Positions 22,580-36,391 of a stretch of DNA of 64,000 bases are shown in pieces (the first letter of the stretch is position 1; each line of letters begins with the position of its first letter). A program made the position numbers and the translations under genes. Under the pieces are notes generated by a model. The model was not told where the DNA came from and did no database searches. It worked only from the letters and a program-made list of their open reading frames with translations. The DNA is from Sodiomyces alkalinus F11 (Eukaryota; Ascomycota; Sordariomycetes; Glomerellales; Plectosphaerellaceae): NCBI RefSeq assembly GCF_003711515.1, contig NW_021167092.1, forward strand, positions 797,073 through 861,072, given 5' to 3'.

Positions 22580-25500
22580 AAGCGTCCACCCGGATTATAC
22601 TCTTAGTACCCCGGCCCGGTTACGTAACCGATAAGACTATAGTCTATTCGATATACCCCCTAATCGCCCTAAAGGATAGTTAGGCGATTAAAGCTATTTA
22701 TAACTAGTAAATATAATAGGCATATAACCTATATAATCTCTTTGCTATAGCCGCCCTTAAATTTATTCTCTACGTCCTCTAAATGCTCTATCCGGACTTC
22801 CTCTAGCTATTTCTACTATAGCCGTTCCCGTATATCTATTATTCCTACCTAGGACCTAAATATCTTATATTTCTCGCCGTATAACGCCTTCGTTAATCCG
22901 TCTACCACTATTTCCGCACTCGTAACGTACGTTACGAGTATTTACCCTTATTCCTTTACTTAATATAACTAGTGGGCGAGGATATTAACGTGGCGGAGGC
23001 GCGTTATTAACGTGCTAATCTCTTAATTAACTAACCGAATCGTTTAGTTATTATCGTATAGGATCCTTAATTCCGGATTGTTAAATTCCACTCCTATACT
23101 AAGTAATAGACGTTATATAAAGATACCCTATTTTACATCTTATACTAATGCTAGTAGCTCTGCTTCCGTTATTAACGTTATAACTATATTCTGCTTATTA
23201 GCGCGCTACGTGATTATACCGCTAAATAAGCGTATTATATACCCTCAACTGCTTTTACGATTAAGGGTATTATCGGTAAACGAGGCGTTAGTATAGATTT
23301 CGATAGTATTACTACCCCCTAGTTCTAACGTAAACGATTAGCTATTAATAAGATAGAGGATTAGATAATCGGCGGCCTCGTAGTATATACGCCCTAGATT
23401 AACGTTAAACCGGCATAGCCTAGATACTATAAACGCGATATTAGGCGGCGATATTACTAGTCCGTATAGCATAGATCCTATCTTCTATTAGTAGCTTTTA
23501 ATATCCGTTAAGGTCCCTGAATAGGGTAGTAGTTCTGCGATCTTGATTAGGTGCGTTAGGCGATAGTTACTGCTATGCTTGCTATTACTATTTAGCTTGA
23601 ATAGGCGTTCTAACTTAGTAATATAATCGCATTATAATTGCTAGAATTTACGGGTAACACGGTCGGGACATAACCTTAATACTAAGGAACCACTATAGAG
23701 GATCGCTATCTTATAGGTTATAGTAGCGTTATAGGTTATTTATAGCCTACTCTATCTCCGCCTTATATTATTCCTTATAAGTAATAATAATATCGTTAAC
23801 GTAGAAGAATAGGATTAAACCGCGGCGTAGAAAATAACACGGTTCCTACGGCACTATCTAAAAACCGTCCGCTAAAAGGATAGCCGAAAAGTGCTTTTGC
23901 TATAGTAATAAGGACTCCTTAAGCCTATATAACCTCTTTTTTAGGTATACACGGCTTTTAGCGGCTAGAAAGTCTGGCGGTGGGTATATAAAGATATTAT
24001 AGGGGAGAGGCGTATATATAAACGCGCTTATAACGTCGAATTATAATAGCATAAGGTTAAAATAAGCGGCGATAGCTATTAACGCGCGGAATAACTATCC
24101 GGCTAGCGTTACTACGTACGTCTCCTTAAGCGAGGATTAATACTACTAATATCCCCGTACTTTAAGCCTTACCTTATATTTATATAGAAACCTATACTTA
24201 TCGAATTTATATAGTATCACCTATATCGAATTAAGAACCTAATATCTATCTGCTATAGATACCGGCACCCGTATCTATAACCCTATCTCCTCGTAGCTCT
24301 ATAGGTAATCTTCTTATACCTATCGGAATAGGTGGCCGTAAGGGTATAAGGGTATATCGCGAGGGTTTTTCGGAGGAGGAGGGAGTTCTTTACGACAGAT
24401 CTTCGGGGCTAAGGCTACCGGAGTAACCGCCGGAGTAACCGCCGGAGTAACCGCCGCAGTAATACTTCCAGAGGCTACTGCCGGGGTTATATTTTCCGAG
24501 ATAGCTATTAGGGCCGCGGATTCGCGAGGTGCCGTTAAATATCGTTATAGCGTTATAGGCGTAGTCCTTTTTAACTGTAATTTAGTTAGCGGAGTCCTAT
24601 TTAATATATATATATCCGGGGCGTAACGGCTAGCATTAAACGCTACTAGGTAATAGTCTTTGTTCTACCTATCGCCTTACCGGTTAGGGCGCGCTCCTGT
24701 ATCTATAAGGAGCCCTATAGCCGTCGCTATAAGGATATCGCGGTATTATATTCCTCTATTCACGAGGAAGACTATATCCGTAGGTGCTTTATGACGATTA
24801 CCTAAGATTATGGCTACTATTAACGCTATATCCGATAGCGGGGTTATCGGTGGCGTAGGAAGGTATAGATTTATAGGCTACTATAGACGGGGATTAAGCA
24901 CTATACTAGCTAAATTACACGGTTCGTAACCTAAATCTTATCCTCTTAGACTTAAGATAGCCTCCCCTACCCCCTTACGGCCGAGTATTACGGACTATAA
25001 CCTTAATAGTAACGCCGTGGAGGAAGGGGATCCGGGGGGAACTAGCCCCGGTAAAAGGCTAAGTTCAAAATAAGCAGTTATATAAAAGGGGGGGTCCTTA
25101 GCTTATATATCCATAAACGGCTATAGATCTCTAGCCCTCTCCTACTTAATCTAACTAATCAGGTCTTTTAGTTACTCCTTGGTTAATGAACGGAGGTTAT
25201 CCTTAAAGGCTTTAATATCGCCGTTAAAAAAAGTATATTTGTTAAAATCTATATCTCGCGTGCGAATAACGCGGTAGTAGCGCTAGCCTAGCACCTAGAT
25301 ACGGAAGATATTAGTAGAATCGTAGCCGATAAGGTAACCGATATAAGCATAAGTAGCGATACGGTTCAATAGCTTATTAGTGCCCTTTTAGGCGTCTTTA
25401 GTTATCGCGTACGCCTTATAACCATAGGCTCGAAGATATAATAAAATCGGCTTCCTTTCAAAGAGGACCTGCTATAGCGTTTTCTAATCCTTTTACTGTG

Positions 25501-27800
25501 TTTATGAAGTGCGGTTATAGACGTATACGGCCGTGGGAATAGCCTTAGGCTATATAAACGGCGGTAGCTTAGCGTGGATATTTATCGCACGACCCTTTAA
25601 AATAACTATAGTAGAAGTATGTTTGGCACCCCCGTTCTACGCTTATGTGTCGGTAGTAGATATCTCTAAAAGGATACCCTCTTTATACAGGAATTAGGTG
25701 ATATCGTAGGATTAAGTTAGCTTATTATTAGATTCGAAAACGCGTACCTTATAGCCTAATTAACGGTCTACCTAGGCGAGGAATTCCTTAATTATTACGA
25801 GGATATCCGTTACTAGCTTACTCTTTATCACGTAGGTGGCCGTAAAACCACTATAACGGTTAGTGAAAAACATAAACCTTAAGTCCTTGTCGGATATTCG
25901 GTTAGAATTCGTGAAATTAATCGCCCACTATTCCCCTGCGTAGGCAGGTACGGTGCGAGGGCACCTACTAATATACTATTTTATCTTTATACGCTTATAG
26001 GCTTTGTAGTCCATTATTCTTAGTCCCTTAATCTTAACCCCCTGCATATACTTTTCTAGGTGCCTAAGAGGCTTAGGGCTAGCGTGCCCTAGTCGTAGAT
26101 ACTATAAGATACCCTCCATAATGCTGGGATAATATATCGTCGATTTATAGACGCCTTTTCTGGTAGAAGAAGAAGATCCTAGAAGAGTAGCCGCAGATTA
26201 GTTAGAGGAGGGCATATATTTAACCACGGTTGAATCGAAGTAGTGACTTAGTTAGTATAGTATAGATCTATCGGTATATCGAAGGTAGTTATTTAGTGGC
26301 TTCTAATCGTACTAGTATCCTCGTAGTCGTAACCGTTAGTTTAAGATTAAACTATAAGTAAAATCTACGTAGTATACGATGTTTAAGAGCCTGAAACTGA
26401 AATCAAGGCCTCCTATTAGTCTGTTTAATCTTACGGTCACGTTACCGTAACCTTTAATAGGCAGGGATAAACTGCCGGCGACTACGTAGTCTCCCTATAT
26501 AGCGGGTGTAAAATCAGAAAAGCGGGAAAAATCTTTAAATATATAAATAGTAGCGCCGGAATCTAAAATAGTAGATACTCGAAAAGGGTAGCTAGTAGTA
26601 GTGCTAGTCGTAAAGGTAGCGGCGTAAGAGACGCCGCTACGAACGCTGCTATAGTTAAGTCACGCCTCTTTAAGCTATACAGAGTCCCGACTCGCGTCCT
26701 TCTTTACCTTATTTATAGCTTGTAGTTCTTCTACTTCCGCGCGTATTATAGAGTCGTATTAGAGAATCCGTTAGACGGTTATTTTAGTGCTATTATAAGT
26801 AATCTAACCGTCCGTTACTATTTCCGGGAATAGATAATAGCAGGCGTTAATATTATAATTCAGCGTAGTATACACGCGGTAGGGCTCCCCTTATCGTACG
26901 GCAGATTAATATCTTTTAGCAGAAGAGCGGTTAATTAAAGTAATAGAAGGTATGGCTATGGATACTGTGGTAGCGGTAGCAAGATTCTTAGCTTTATTCT
27001 TCCCACGGCCGCCCTTCCTTTTAGGCTTAGCCATAGTCTCTAAGGTATCTTTACCCTCTTCGCTTTTAGTATATAGTACGGGAATACTATAGCGCGATAG
27101 GTACCACGCTTTCCTTAGTCTTTAAGTCTAGTCTCGATATATCGTTATCTAAGGGTATAAAGATCCTCGGGATACACTATTTCCTTATCTAGGAGGCGTC
27201 CCTCGGCTTCGGTCTAATCGCGGCTAGTAATACCACGGAAACCTTTAAAGAAATCTACTACGTAAATATACGTTACGGGCGTTAATTTAACCTCTTCGAG
27301 GTACTTTAATAGTTCCTACTATCTTACTAACCACTCCTATAGCTTCTTAAGAATATTCGGAGCAGTATAGACGTAGTCGTTATACTCTTCGTAGATATCC
27401 ACGCGGCGTATAGTTATATAATAAGCGGTATCGCGTTAAATAGCTTTATACACCCTTTAAGGCGTAGTGTTATATAGGAGTACATTACGGCTTTTATCGA
27501 TAGTATTAGTTTGCCACGTTAGTACTGCGTTAATACCTTTAGTGTATTTATAGTGGTTATCCCTCTATATCTTCTAGCGCTGTATCGGAGATTCGTAGGC
27601 GCGTTAACCGCCGGCTACTAGATCTATAAGTTACGTAGGCGTAGCGCCTGGTTAAATAACTATATTTAACGCTTAGAATTTACCGTAGGCAGGTATAGGA
27701 GGCTTTTAAGGAGGGGAAATAGGATCGTTAGGGCGTAGATATTCCTAGACTGTATTATTAACGGCCGTATCTTCGTAGTGGCTACGCTAGAGTTCCTAAT
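22580..27800 (-). pseudogene. copia gag-pol polyprotein remnant (family E, copy 1)
   Basis: Read on the minus strand, the protease motif ILDSGATIYIF lies at about 26545-26580 (His of the family now Tyr). Integrase follows toward 25900-25000. A Val/Thr/Pro-rich linker with a 12-bp tandem repeat is near 24418-24455. RT lies at about 23780-24100, with the YVDD box as YVND near 23800. RNase H is near 23260-23340. The frame is broken by many stops at former Gln and Trp codons. Confidence 0.75.
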
Positions 27801-27955
27801 CGCGATAGGCTTTATAGGTAACTAGCTAGTATTCCGATATTGTAATGGTTATTTATAGATTAACACGCTATATCGGCGTAGCTAGATAGCTTCTTAAATC
27901 GGTAGTAGTAAAGATAATAGGGTAGGTAATTCACGTGATAAGTAACACTCTCAAT

Positions 27956-28085
27956 TATCAGATAAAGCGTAGTCGAAATCGTTATAAAATAGGTTAAGAT
28001 TAATTAAAGCAATTATATATAATTATAACCATATATAGACCGTCAGGGAATCGCTACCACCGTATTTTATATAGTGCAGATTCTA
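27956..28085 (-). repeat. 5' LTR of E copy 1, shared with a second E copy
   Basis: 130 bp, reverse orientation. B inserted near its right end with target duplication GATTC (28079-28083 and 34390-34394). Beyond B, the LTR's last bases and the 3' interior of E resume at 34395, so this LTR served as 5' LTR of one E and 3' LTR of another. Confidence 0.7.
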
Positions 28086-28324
28086 TCGTATAGGCACACG
28101 GACCACGACGTAGTCTATAGGGGATCTAGGGGGGATCCACGCTATAACTAAGGGCTTCGGAAAAGACCGGATAGGATCTAAATAATATAGTACCTATGAT
28201 AGAGTCTTTAACACCTAAATTAACGGTATAAGAGACTCTGATAGATATGACTTAATATAATACATATGTACGAGATTTCTACTCCACTAAGTTAATTATC
28301 TAAATACCTATTTAACGTGCGATA
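28084..28324 (+). repeat. 5' LTR of B copy 2
   Basis: 241 bp; it holds the near-palindrome ggaccacgacgtagtc found also in the 3' LTR. It lacks about 20 bp present in the 3' LTR. Confidence 0.8.
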
Positions 28325-28699
28325 GTTATAAGCCCGGTTTATAACGCCTAAATAATAGATATTAATAAAGCTACCCCTATTCTACTACTAAAAGTAGTCA
28401 CGTTTATATAAGCACTCTTAAATAACTACTATCAACCTAATTAGAGTAATTAAGACATTAATTAACCTACCTATTAATTAACTAACCGATAAACGATAAA
28501 CTAGTAAAGATATCTTCTAACGTATCTAACGCCGAATAGAAGGCGGCCGCTACCACCCTTATTAACTAAAGGGATTAGGTAGGCTAGGAGCGCGCCGTAC
28601 ACTGTAAATCTACCTCCTACTAGGATAACTACCTTAATCTAAAGTTAAGCGATAAGGAGGCTAGCGCCTATCTCCTCCTTATACCTACACCACCTAATA

Positions 28700-31600
28700 T
28701 CCGCAAATTCGAAGCCCTCGCCGTGGACCCCGACACGGAGGAGGCTATAGCCACTCTATCTTCCACCGTTATAACTACTCCGTCCTTTACTATCACGCTA
28801 AAGGGCGATAAGACCACGGACGCCACGGACGCCGTAGCCACGACTACTATAGCCGGTACTATAGCGGCTATAACCGCCGGTAAAAGGAAGACGGCCGCTC
28901 GCCGGAAGGCTACGGCCGTAACGAAAGAACCACCGACTAGGACGCCTATATCTATTAACGACCTCTCTAAAAAAGGGCGTATATAATACCTATAAAATCG
29001 CCGTGTATACCGCGAGGAAAAGGCAGACTATAACGCGTAGTAGAAGGAGTTTAACGAGGTACGCTCCTATATCGAAAGGACCGTCTATACTATATTACGT
29101 AGTCTCCTCGCCTAGCTATAGAAGAATACCGTAAATAACCTATAGGCGTAGATTACTCTCCTATACACGTATATAGGACTAACCCTATAAACCTCTGTAA
29201 GGAAGCCCTAGTCCTATATCGACGATATACCATGGCTATAAAGACTATACCTAAGGATATAGACGGCTAGGTTATAAGCTAGAAAATAGCGATAATACAC
29301 TATAAATATATAAGCGTTTTAGAGTTATTAAGCGCGGACTATTGGGTAGAAGACGCGTTGAAAGCTATTAGACCTATTACCTAGGAATAGAGTAATAACT
29401 ACCAAGTAAATAACTATAATAAGATTACGGAAAATAAGCTAACGATTAACGATTTTATAAAGGCTCTAAGGGCGGTTCTTAGCTCTATAAAGAGCCTATC
29501 ATCCTCTGTAGTAAACCCTAGAGTCGGGAGAGGCACCTTTAATACCCTCGGGAACCTCCCTAATACTAAGGATACTACTAATAATAAAGATAATAAGAAG
29601 CGTCCTTATAGTAATACGTCTATAAAGGCTATCCCTCCCGTAATAAGGAGGCCTTACGAGATATATAAGAACCCCTATACTACTACCGCCTATTAGTACG
29701 TAAGGCCGGATATATACCCTTATACCTCGTATAGCCGTAAAGATATTATAAAGGTCGCGGAAAAGAAGATACGTATTTATAGTTTTAAAAGCCGGGTGGA
29801 TACCACGATATAGAAGAGGCGGGAAGTAGTAGCTATTACCATTAATAAGATAAAGGAAGTCTAGGAAGATTAACTCTATAATACTATACCTAAACTACTA
29901 TACTGTAATAATAGAATCGGGGGGTTACTACTCTAGCCGTAAGCATAGTTTTAAAAGACCTTTCCGTTACCGTGAGTATTCGGTTAAGCGTCCACCCCTC
30001 CTAAGATAAGGGGGTAGCGCGCCCTCGTATAATAACACTATTAAGATTATAAGTATAAGGAGTATCCTTATCTATTAACTAAGCTAAAACACTACTACAC
30101 TACGCTATCCTAGACTTAGGATTATCGATCCACGTCTTTAATAATTAAGGCCGTTTTACGGCTAGTAGACTACCCACGGATACTTTATCTTTATGACTTT
30201 AGGTAAGTACTTATAAGGCTTCTATCCTCGGATACGGAGACGTTAAGCTACGTATATAATCCTTATCGGGCACGAAGAGGCTACTACGCCTCCGTGATAT
30301 CGTGTACTATAAGGAATTCGTTACTAATATCGTCTCGGAACGCTAGCTACGCCTATAAGGTTTCCGCTAGGATACCGTAAACGATACTATTATTAGCTCC
30401 GCTACTAACCGGTCTATCTATAAGCTACTAGATATCCACGGCCAGTATATAATCGAGCGCGCGGAAGTTATAGCCGCTACCGCGTTCGCGGTCTTAGTAA
30501 GGCGCCCCCGCGATAACTCGTATAGAAGATCACGATAACCGGGGTAACTGTAGAAGACCATAGTATAATGGTGGTATAAACGCCTCGGCTATTACGGCAC
30601 CGATACTCTTATAAAGATCGTTAACGCCACTTAGGGGGTAAAGATAAAGGGACCTTATATAACGGACTATAACGCGTATAGGTAATCGTAAATACCTACG
30701 TAGATCCGGCAGATACTATCCCCTTACCCGTTAAAGCCCGGAGAGGCCCTAGCTATTAATTTTCACGATCTAGAAGAGGCGGAGTCGTTAGCGGGCGGCC
30801 TATATAAGTCTATTATATTCGTTATAGACGTGTATATAGGTTATACGTAGGATTATTACCTATAGAAGAGAGGCTAAAGCTTTATCCCATATACGCTAAA
30901 AGACGTTTTTGCCCTGCTTAAGACCTAATTCGATATTAGGCTACGGGTTGTACGGGCTAATTCCTAGATATTTTAGCACCTAGAAGTCGTTACTTTCCTC
31001 GCTACTAAGGGGGTAAAAGGTTAGCCGTCGGTACTATATTTATAGGATTAAAACAGCGTTATAGAACAGACTAGAGGTATCGTTAAAAGGAGGGCGAGGG
31101 CTATAAGGATTAGGGCTAATCTGCCCACGTCTATCTAGCCTAAGATCTTTAATACTACTATATATCTGTATAATATGACACCACAATATATTAGTAACTA
31201 GCGAACGCTATATAATAGCCTATATGGCTGTTAACCTAACCTTATACACCTATAAGTATAGTGCTATAAACCCTTTATAAAAACGCGCGATACCTAAGCT
31301 AAAAGGAACCGCCTATAAAGGCTAAAACCAAAGGTATAGATCGGTTATCACGGTAGATACTATTCCTCGAATAGCTTCCGCGTAGAGCTACTACACCTAA
31401 CGGATATTATTACTATAAGAGACGTGATCTTTAACGAAGATAAGACTTTTAACAGCAGGATTAAAACGCTATAAGCTATAGCTTCCGCCGAGGAAATCAG
31501 GGAACGCCTATAATCGATCTGTATTACCTAATCTAATAATATTACGACCGTGAATAGGCTGCTATTAAGGGGTATAGCCGTAGACGTATTAGATCTTAAG

Positions 31601-33960
31601 TGGGAAGACTCTAACGCTACCGCTATTACTACGGAAAAAGGCGAGGCCGTTATTATTACTACGAGAGAGGCCACCGCTATTACTATAGGCACCGCTATTA
31701 CTACGGATACTACTATTACTGTAGAAGAAGAGTATACTACCGCTATTAATACGGGTAAAGGCGATAACACCGCTATTACTACGGGCGAGGAAGACACTAC
31801 CGCTATTACTACGGGAGAGGCTACCGCTATTACTACGGATATCGATACTATTACAGATACTCTGCGGTTTATTGCTACGAGGTTTAAACCGTTCCCCACG
31901 CCTTTAATATCCCTTAAAGATCCTACGGGCGCGTTCCTTATAGCGTTAGCGGTTGTTAGGGGCGTTAAGGTAGAAGGAGACGATAACCACTAACGGGTAG
32001 CCGCGGATACCCTTAGGGGGTGCTTATCGGCTATACGCCCGTCGGTCGCGCGCCTATTACCCACGCGCCTATCTATTATAAGCCTCTACACGACCGAGGA
32101 GGTATAGAACGATGACACCTAGAAGGCGTTCTTTAACGCCGGAAGGACTTATAACCCTATGCGCGCGAGGAAGTAAGCTATTAATAATAACGACATCGGT
32201 GCTATAGATCCCTCTCCCTTTCACGCCTCCTAGCCGCTATCGCGCCTAACCCGTAAGAATTTCCCGCCTCCGCTAAACCACTACCGCGATATACGCCTCT
32301 ACCCGTTACGGGAGTGGTAGTTATAGGCCAAGAGAGAGTACCTTAAGGGTTACCGATAAATAGGCTACTAATAGGAGGTAGGTGGTAATCAGGCAAATAA
32401 GTAATAAGTCCTCGCCTATAGATAGTATATACATATAAATTTCATAAGGAGGGCACCCTCCTTAAGTGTAAGGCACGTCTTATAGTACGAGGCGATTAAT
32501 AAAAACGGTTAGAAACTAAAGATAACTACGGCGCTATATTAGCCTCGCGGTCTTTCCGTATACTAATAGCGATCGCCGCCCGATGTATCCTGGAAATAAG
32601 GCAGTTTAACGCTACTAACGCGTTCGTTAATGCTAGTCTTAAAGAGGAAGTATTTATAAAGATACCGTAAGGCTACGAAGTGCCAAGTAAGGTACTACTA
32701 CTACGGAAAGCCCTCTTCGGTTTAAGGGTATCGCTACTACTATAGCAGGAGGAATTTAGCGGTACGCTATAGAAGATAGGATTCACGGCTATACCTAATA
32801 ACCCCTATATTATAATCCGCGACGGTTTAATCCTATTCTTCTATATTAACGATATCGGACTTATATACTATAGAGACCGTAAAACTAACACTAATAACTT
32901 CGAGGCCGCTTTAAAGCGAAGCTATAGGTTATTAACAGGCGAAGAAATCCGTTAGTTCCTGGGAATTAAGGTCCTAAGGGATAAAGCCACCCGTAGGTTA
33001 TAGCTATTATAATCCTCCTACGTGGAGAAGATCGCTATTAAATACTACGTAGATATACTCTACTAAAAGCCATTAAAGGTCCTATTATGTATAGAGCCGT
33101 TAATACCACGCGATAGTATACGCGTGTCGATTCCCGAGGTCCGTTAATATCAGGGTATAATCGGTTCTATCCTATATACCGCTATCGTGATAAGACCCGA
33201 TATCGCGTTCGCCTATTCGAAGCTTTCCTAATATAACGTTAACCCCTCCTCTAACCACCTTAAGAGGGCTTAATAAGTGCTCCTATTTTTATACTATATA
33301 AGGCCCTACTACCTACAATTCGGTAGGGATAGACTCTTCCTAACCGTAAGCGACGCGTCCTTCGGGGATAATCTAGACTATAAAAGCTCCTAAGGATACA
33401 CGATAAAGCTCTTCGGCGGCACTGTTAACTAGAAGGCGGGTAAGTAACCGATAGTTACGACGTCGTTAATAGAGTTAAAACTACTAGCTCTTATAGAGGC
33501 CGCTAAGGAGACGTTATTCGTTAGTCGGATATTAAGGCATCTAAAGCTTCGATTAGATTAATAATAACTACAGCTACACTACGATAATTAGTAGACTATT
33601 AACCTCGTTAATAAGAAGGTATAACGCCTGCGAATAAGGCTACGGCACGTCGATATTTATAACCAGTAAGCGCGCCAGTTAGTATAGCAAGGCCTCTTTA
33701 AGGTTATATACGTTAACACGAAGAATATAATCGCGGTCGGGTTAATAAAGGCACTACCAGAGGCAGGGATTAAAAGACTATAGTAATAGCTTAATTTAAC
33801 AAATTAAAAGGATTATATCGAGTAGTTAAAATACCTGCACGAAAAGATCGAACGCGCTTAAGCCATAATAGCGACGAGGGCCCCCGAGGGCGTAGCAGAT
33901 CCGATAGATATAGATCCGATTAAGTAGATCCGGCGAATTAGAATCGAGGAACTAACTAGA
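28700..33960 (+). pseudogene. copia gag-pol polyprotein remnant (family B, copy 2)
   Basis: The N-terminal part, 28723-28986, is still open: an acidic then Thr/Ala-rich start followed by a basic stretch (KRKTAARRKATAV). The protease motif ILDLGLSIHVF is at 30107-30139 (Ser of DSG now Leu). The integrase end lies near 31030-31330. A Thr/Ile/Ala-rich tandem-repeat spacer is at 31550-31993. RT lies at about 32690-32880, with the YVDD box as YIND. RNase H is at 33340-33530 (SDASFGDNLDYKSS readable). Stops are mostly at former Gln and Trp codons. Ends are approximate. Confidence 0.78.
31610..31850 (+). repeat. in-frame minisatellite in B copy 2 pol spacer
   Basis: The unit ccgctattactacgg (A-I-T-T-x) recurs with variation about eight times across this stretch, encoding Thr/Ile/Ala-rich text with acidic joints. 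The same place in B copy 1 (8385-8470) has only two or three units. The host frame 31550-31993 stays open for 147 codons. Confidence 0.7.
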
Positions 33961-34126
33961 ATAGATTTAAATTAAATAGTTAAATAGGGCGGATTTAGAT
34001 CCCTTTTATAAGGGAGTTTTCCTTTAACTATTAATTTTATATTAGAAAAGTTAAGAGCGTTTAGTTTAAACCGAAGCCTCTGATTAGTCAGTTAACCTAA
34101 GAAGACCCACCTTAACTAAGGGGGTA

Positions 34127-34389
34127 TATCGTATAGGCACACGGACCACGACGTGGTCTATAGGGGATCTAGGGGGGATCTACGCTATAACTAAGGGCTT
34201 CGGATATGACAGGGGCGGATATCGGAAAAGACCGGATAGGATCCAAATGATATAGTACCCATAACAGAGTCTGTACCACCTAAATTAAGGGCATAAAAGA
34301 CTCTCACAGATATAACTTAACATAATACACACACACGAGATTTCTAGTCTACTAAGTTAATTATCCAAGTGCCTATTTGACGTGCGACA
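34127..34389 (+). repeat. 3' LTR of B copy 2
   Basis: 263 bp; starts TATCGTATAGG and ends ACGTGCGACA, followed by target duplication GATTC. Confidence 0.82.
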
Positions 34390-34394
34390 GATTC

Positions 34395-34603
34395 TATAAG
34401 CGTCCACCCGGATTATACTCTTGGCAATCCGGCCCCGTTACGTAACCGAAAAGAGTATAGTCTATTCGACAGATACTACTAAAGGGGATTTTCTAAGGTC
34501 TTACTAACACCGAGCGGGCGGATACGGGCGAATAATCGGAAGAGCCTATTCAAGGCACCGAAGAGTATTAGGATTATTAGAATAATAATAATAACGATAC
34601 GGG
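34395..34603 (-). mobile_element. 3' end of a further E copy, cut off by element A
   Basis: 34395-34480 matches 22577-22665, the LTR edge and adjoining 3' interior of E. From about 34480 to 34603 the match is lost, and this bit is unassigned. Element A starts at 34604. Confidence 0.55.
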
Positions 34604-35983
34604 TATTACGGGTTAACCCTAATATAAAAGATCCGGCTATACTCCGGATCTTCCTAACTACGCGCTTAGTTAACGGACCTATAACGCCAGGTTATCGCTA
34701 CCTTATAGCTAGCCTAGCGCTATAAACCTTTCTCCTTTTTCTTTCTTCTTTTCTTAGTTCTAGATAATCTATTAGTATAATATTATTTAGTGCTATAATC
34801 TAGAACTAATCGTTTATATATCTAGAACTTAGCGATACCTATAGGCTACGCTAGCGATAGATCAGGATCATAGTACTACCCCTAGTAGCCTATTAGAATT
34901 AAATAAATTACGGAGTGGATAAACCGACGGTTCGAAGAAAGTAACTAAGCCCTAAATATAAGGTTAGGACCTCTCTATAAATAATATACCAATATTAACG
35001 TAAGGCTCACGCCGATATGAGAATATTACTCGGAAATACGCTAGTTTATAGGCCGATAACGCGCGAGAGAAGAATCTAATAAGCGATAACGCCTATTAGT
35101 CGAATAGCTTATAGCCCGGCTCCTAGGATCGCTTACTCTATAGAACCTAACGCCGCCTAACTTAAATATTCCGGCTCCCTTATAAACCCCGATACTCCTT
35201 ATACTAGTAAAGTCTATTCTATCACCGGTTTTATCGCTAACGCTATAGCCAATAATAATAGTAGTCGCCCCGACCTTAATAGCGGCACCCTATAAGACTA
35301 CTAAAAGCCCGGCAAAGTTCTTAGGGAAGCAAGTATACTATAGTATATAGCCCTACGCGATATGGTAAAAGCTTCTAATCGATAGTGACTTATCCTAGAA
35401 TAATATATAAGCCTAGTATATAATCTATAATTACCTAGGGCCCGAAGTATAATAGGTTATATTAGCTTTCTATAGAAATAACGGACCGGGTAAACTTATA
35501 GACTCTAATAACTTTATAGCGTATCTTAAATATACTTACCTTAACCTTATAAATTAATTACGGGCTACCTAAGCCTTATATATCATTCGTTCATAGTCCG
35601 ATAAATTATTTACCGCCTTCCTACCCTATTTTAAAAGATAGATCGCCTTTCCGGGCGGTATTAAATAGGAAGCTATTATATAGATCTTATTCCTTAAAGG
35701 AGCGATTACCTCGAAACTTAGAGATAAGCTTATCTCCGACCGTATCCTTACTAACTATTATACTACGTGCGTTAACAGTATATAAAAGATCGCAGGCAAA
35801 GTTAAAGGTTATTAATTCGAATACAACTATAATAAATAAGCTTAAGACTATATAACCGCGAAAAAGAATACTGATAACGATATAAAGATAGGCGGAGTAA
35901 ACCGTATTAGCGATAGGAAAGCGAAATAAAAGACTCGAATATACTATAACTATAATTCGAAAGAGTATATCGCGCGGAACTAT
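34604..35983 (+). mobile_element. Ty3/gypsy family A copy 2, 5' part (LTR and gag)
   Basis: It starts TATTACGGGTTAACCC (TG start altered) and is the reverse complement of 62483 downward. The LTR occupies at least to about 34980, then the leader and gag. It is interrupted at 35983 by element C within the gag zinc-knuckle region and resumes at 44950. Gag has lost its frame to RIP. Confidence 0.75.
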
Positions 35984-36336
35984 TGTTAGGTACCTGTCAT
36001 AGTGGTTATAATAGGTCCCTAGTGTGAACCCACAGGGGGACCAGGTGTGCCCAGCCTAAGACCCCTCGAGGCATAAACAAGGCACGTCATTATCTAGCAA
36101 ATAGAATAACCCCTCGAAGCAAATAAGGCAGCCCTCGAGACAATAAATAAGCAGTCCTCGAGGAGTAGAGCGTAGTCTTAAGGAGCGAGGGAGCCTCCCT
36201 TTAAAAGGGGGAGGCTAGCGATTAATCTGATTCTTTAGCTATACCCACGTTCTAACCCTATTATAATCCTATCGTGAGTATACCTGGTTCCTTACTTAAC
36301 CCTACCTTTTTACTCTTTACGATTACCTATTTAATA
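35984..36336 (+). repeat. 5' LTR of element C
   Basis: It differs from the 3' LTR mainly by C/T and G/A changes, as RIP on either strand gives. CA and TG dinucleotides survive better here than inside the element. Confidence 0.85.
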
Positions 36337-36391
36337 TTTTAATCGCTCTACCCTCTAAAGGCGCGAAGGCCATTAAGCAGAGTCACTAAGA

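Larger units (their letters stand above)
22449..28085 (-). mobile_element. full-length Ty1/copia element, family E copy 1
   Basis: Two 130-bp LTRs (22449-22578 and 27956-28085) enclose about 5.4 kb on the minus strand, 5637 bp in all. It inserted into D copy 1. The left flank is gatac; no matching flank is found on the right because the right LTR continues, after the B insertion, into the 3' interior of another E copy at 34395. The last two bases of the right LTR are shared with the start of B. Confidence 0.8.
28084..34389 (+). mobile_element. full-length Ty1/copia element, family B copy 2
   Basis: LTRs at 28084-28324 and 34127-34389 enclose about 5.8 kb. The 5-bp target duplication GATTC is perfect (28079-28083, 34390-34394). 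LTR ends are TATCG... and ...GCGATA or ...GCGACA, that is TG...CA with RIP changes. The polypurine-like ctaagggggta lies directly before the 3' LTR. This is the reference copy for family B in the window. Confidence 0.85.

Noticed and set aside
31528..31899. Minus-strand 123-codon ORF rich in Val/Ile/Ser
   Set aside because: It is the mirror of the in-frame minisatellite in B copy 2.
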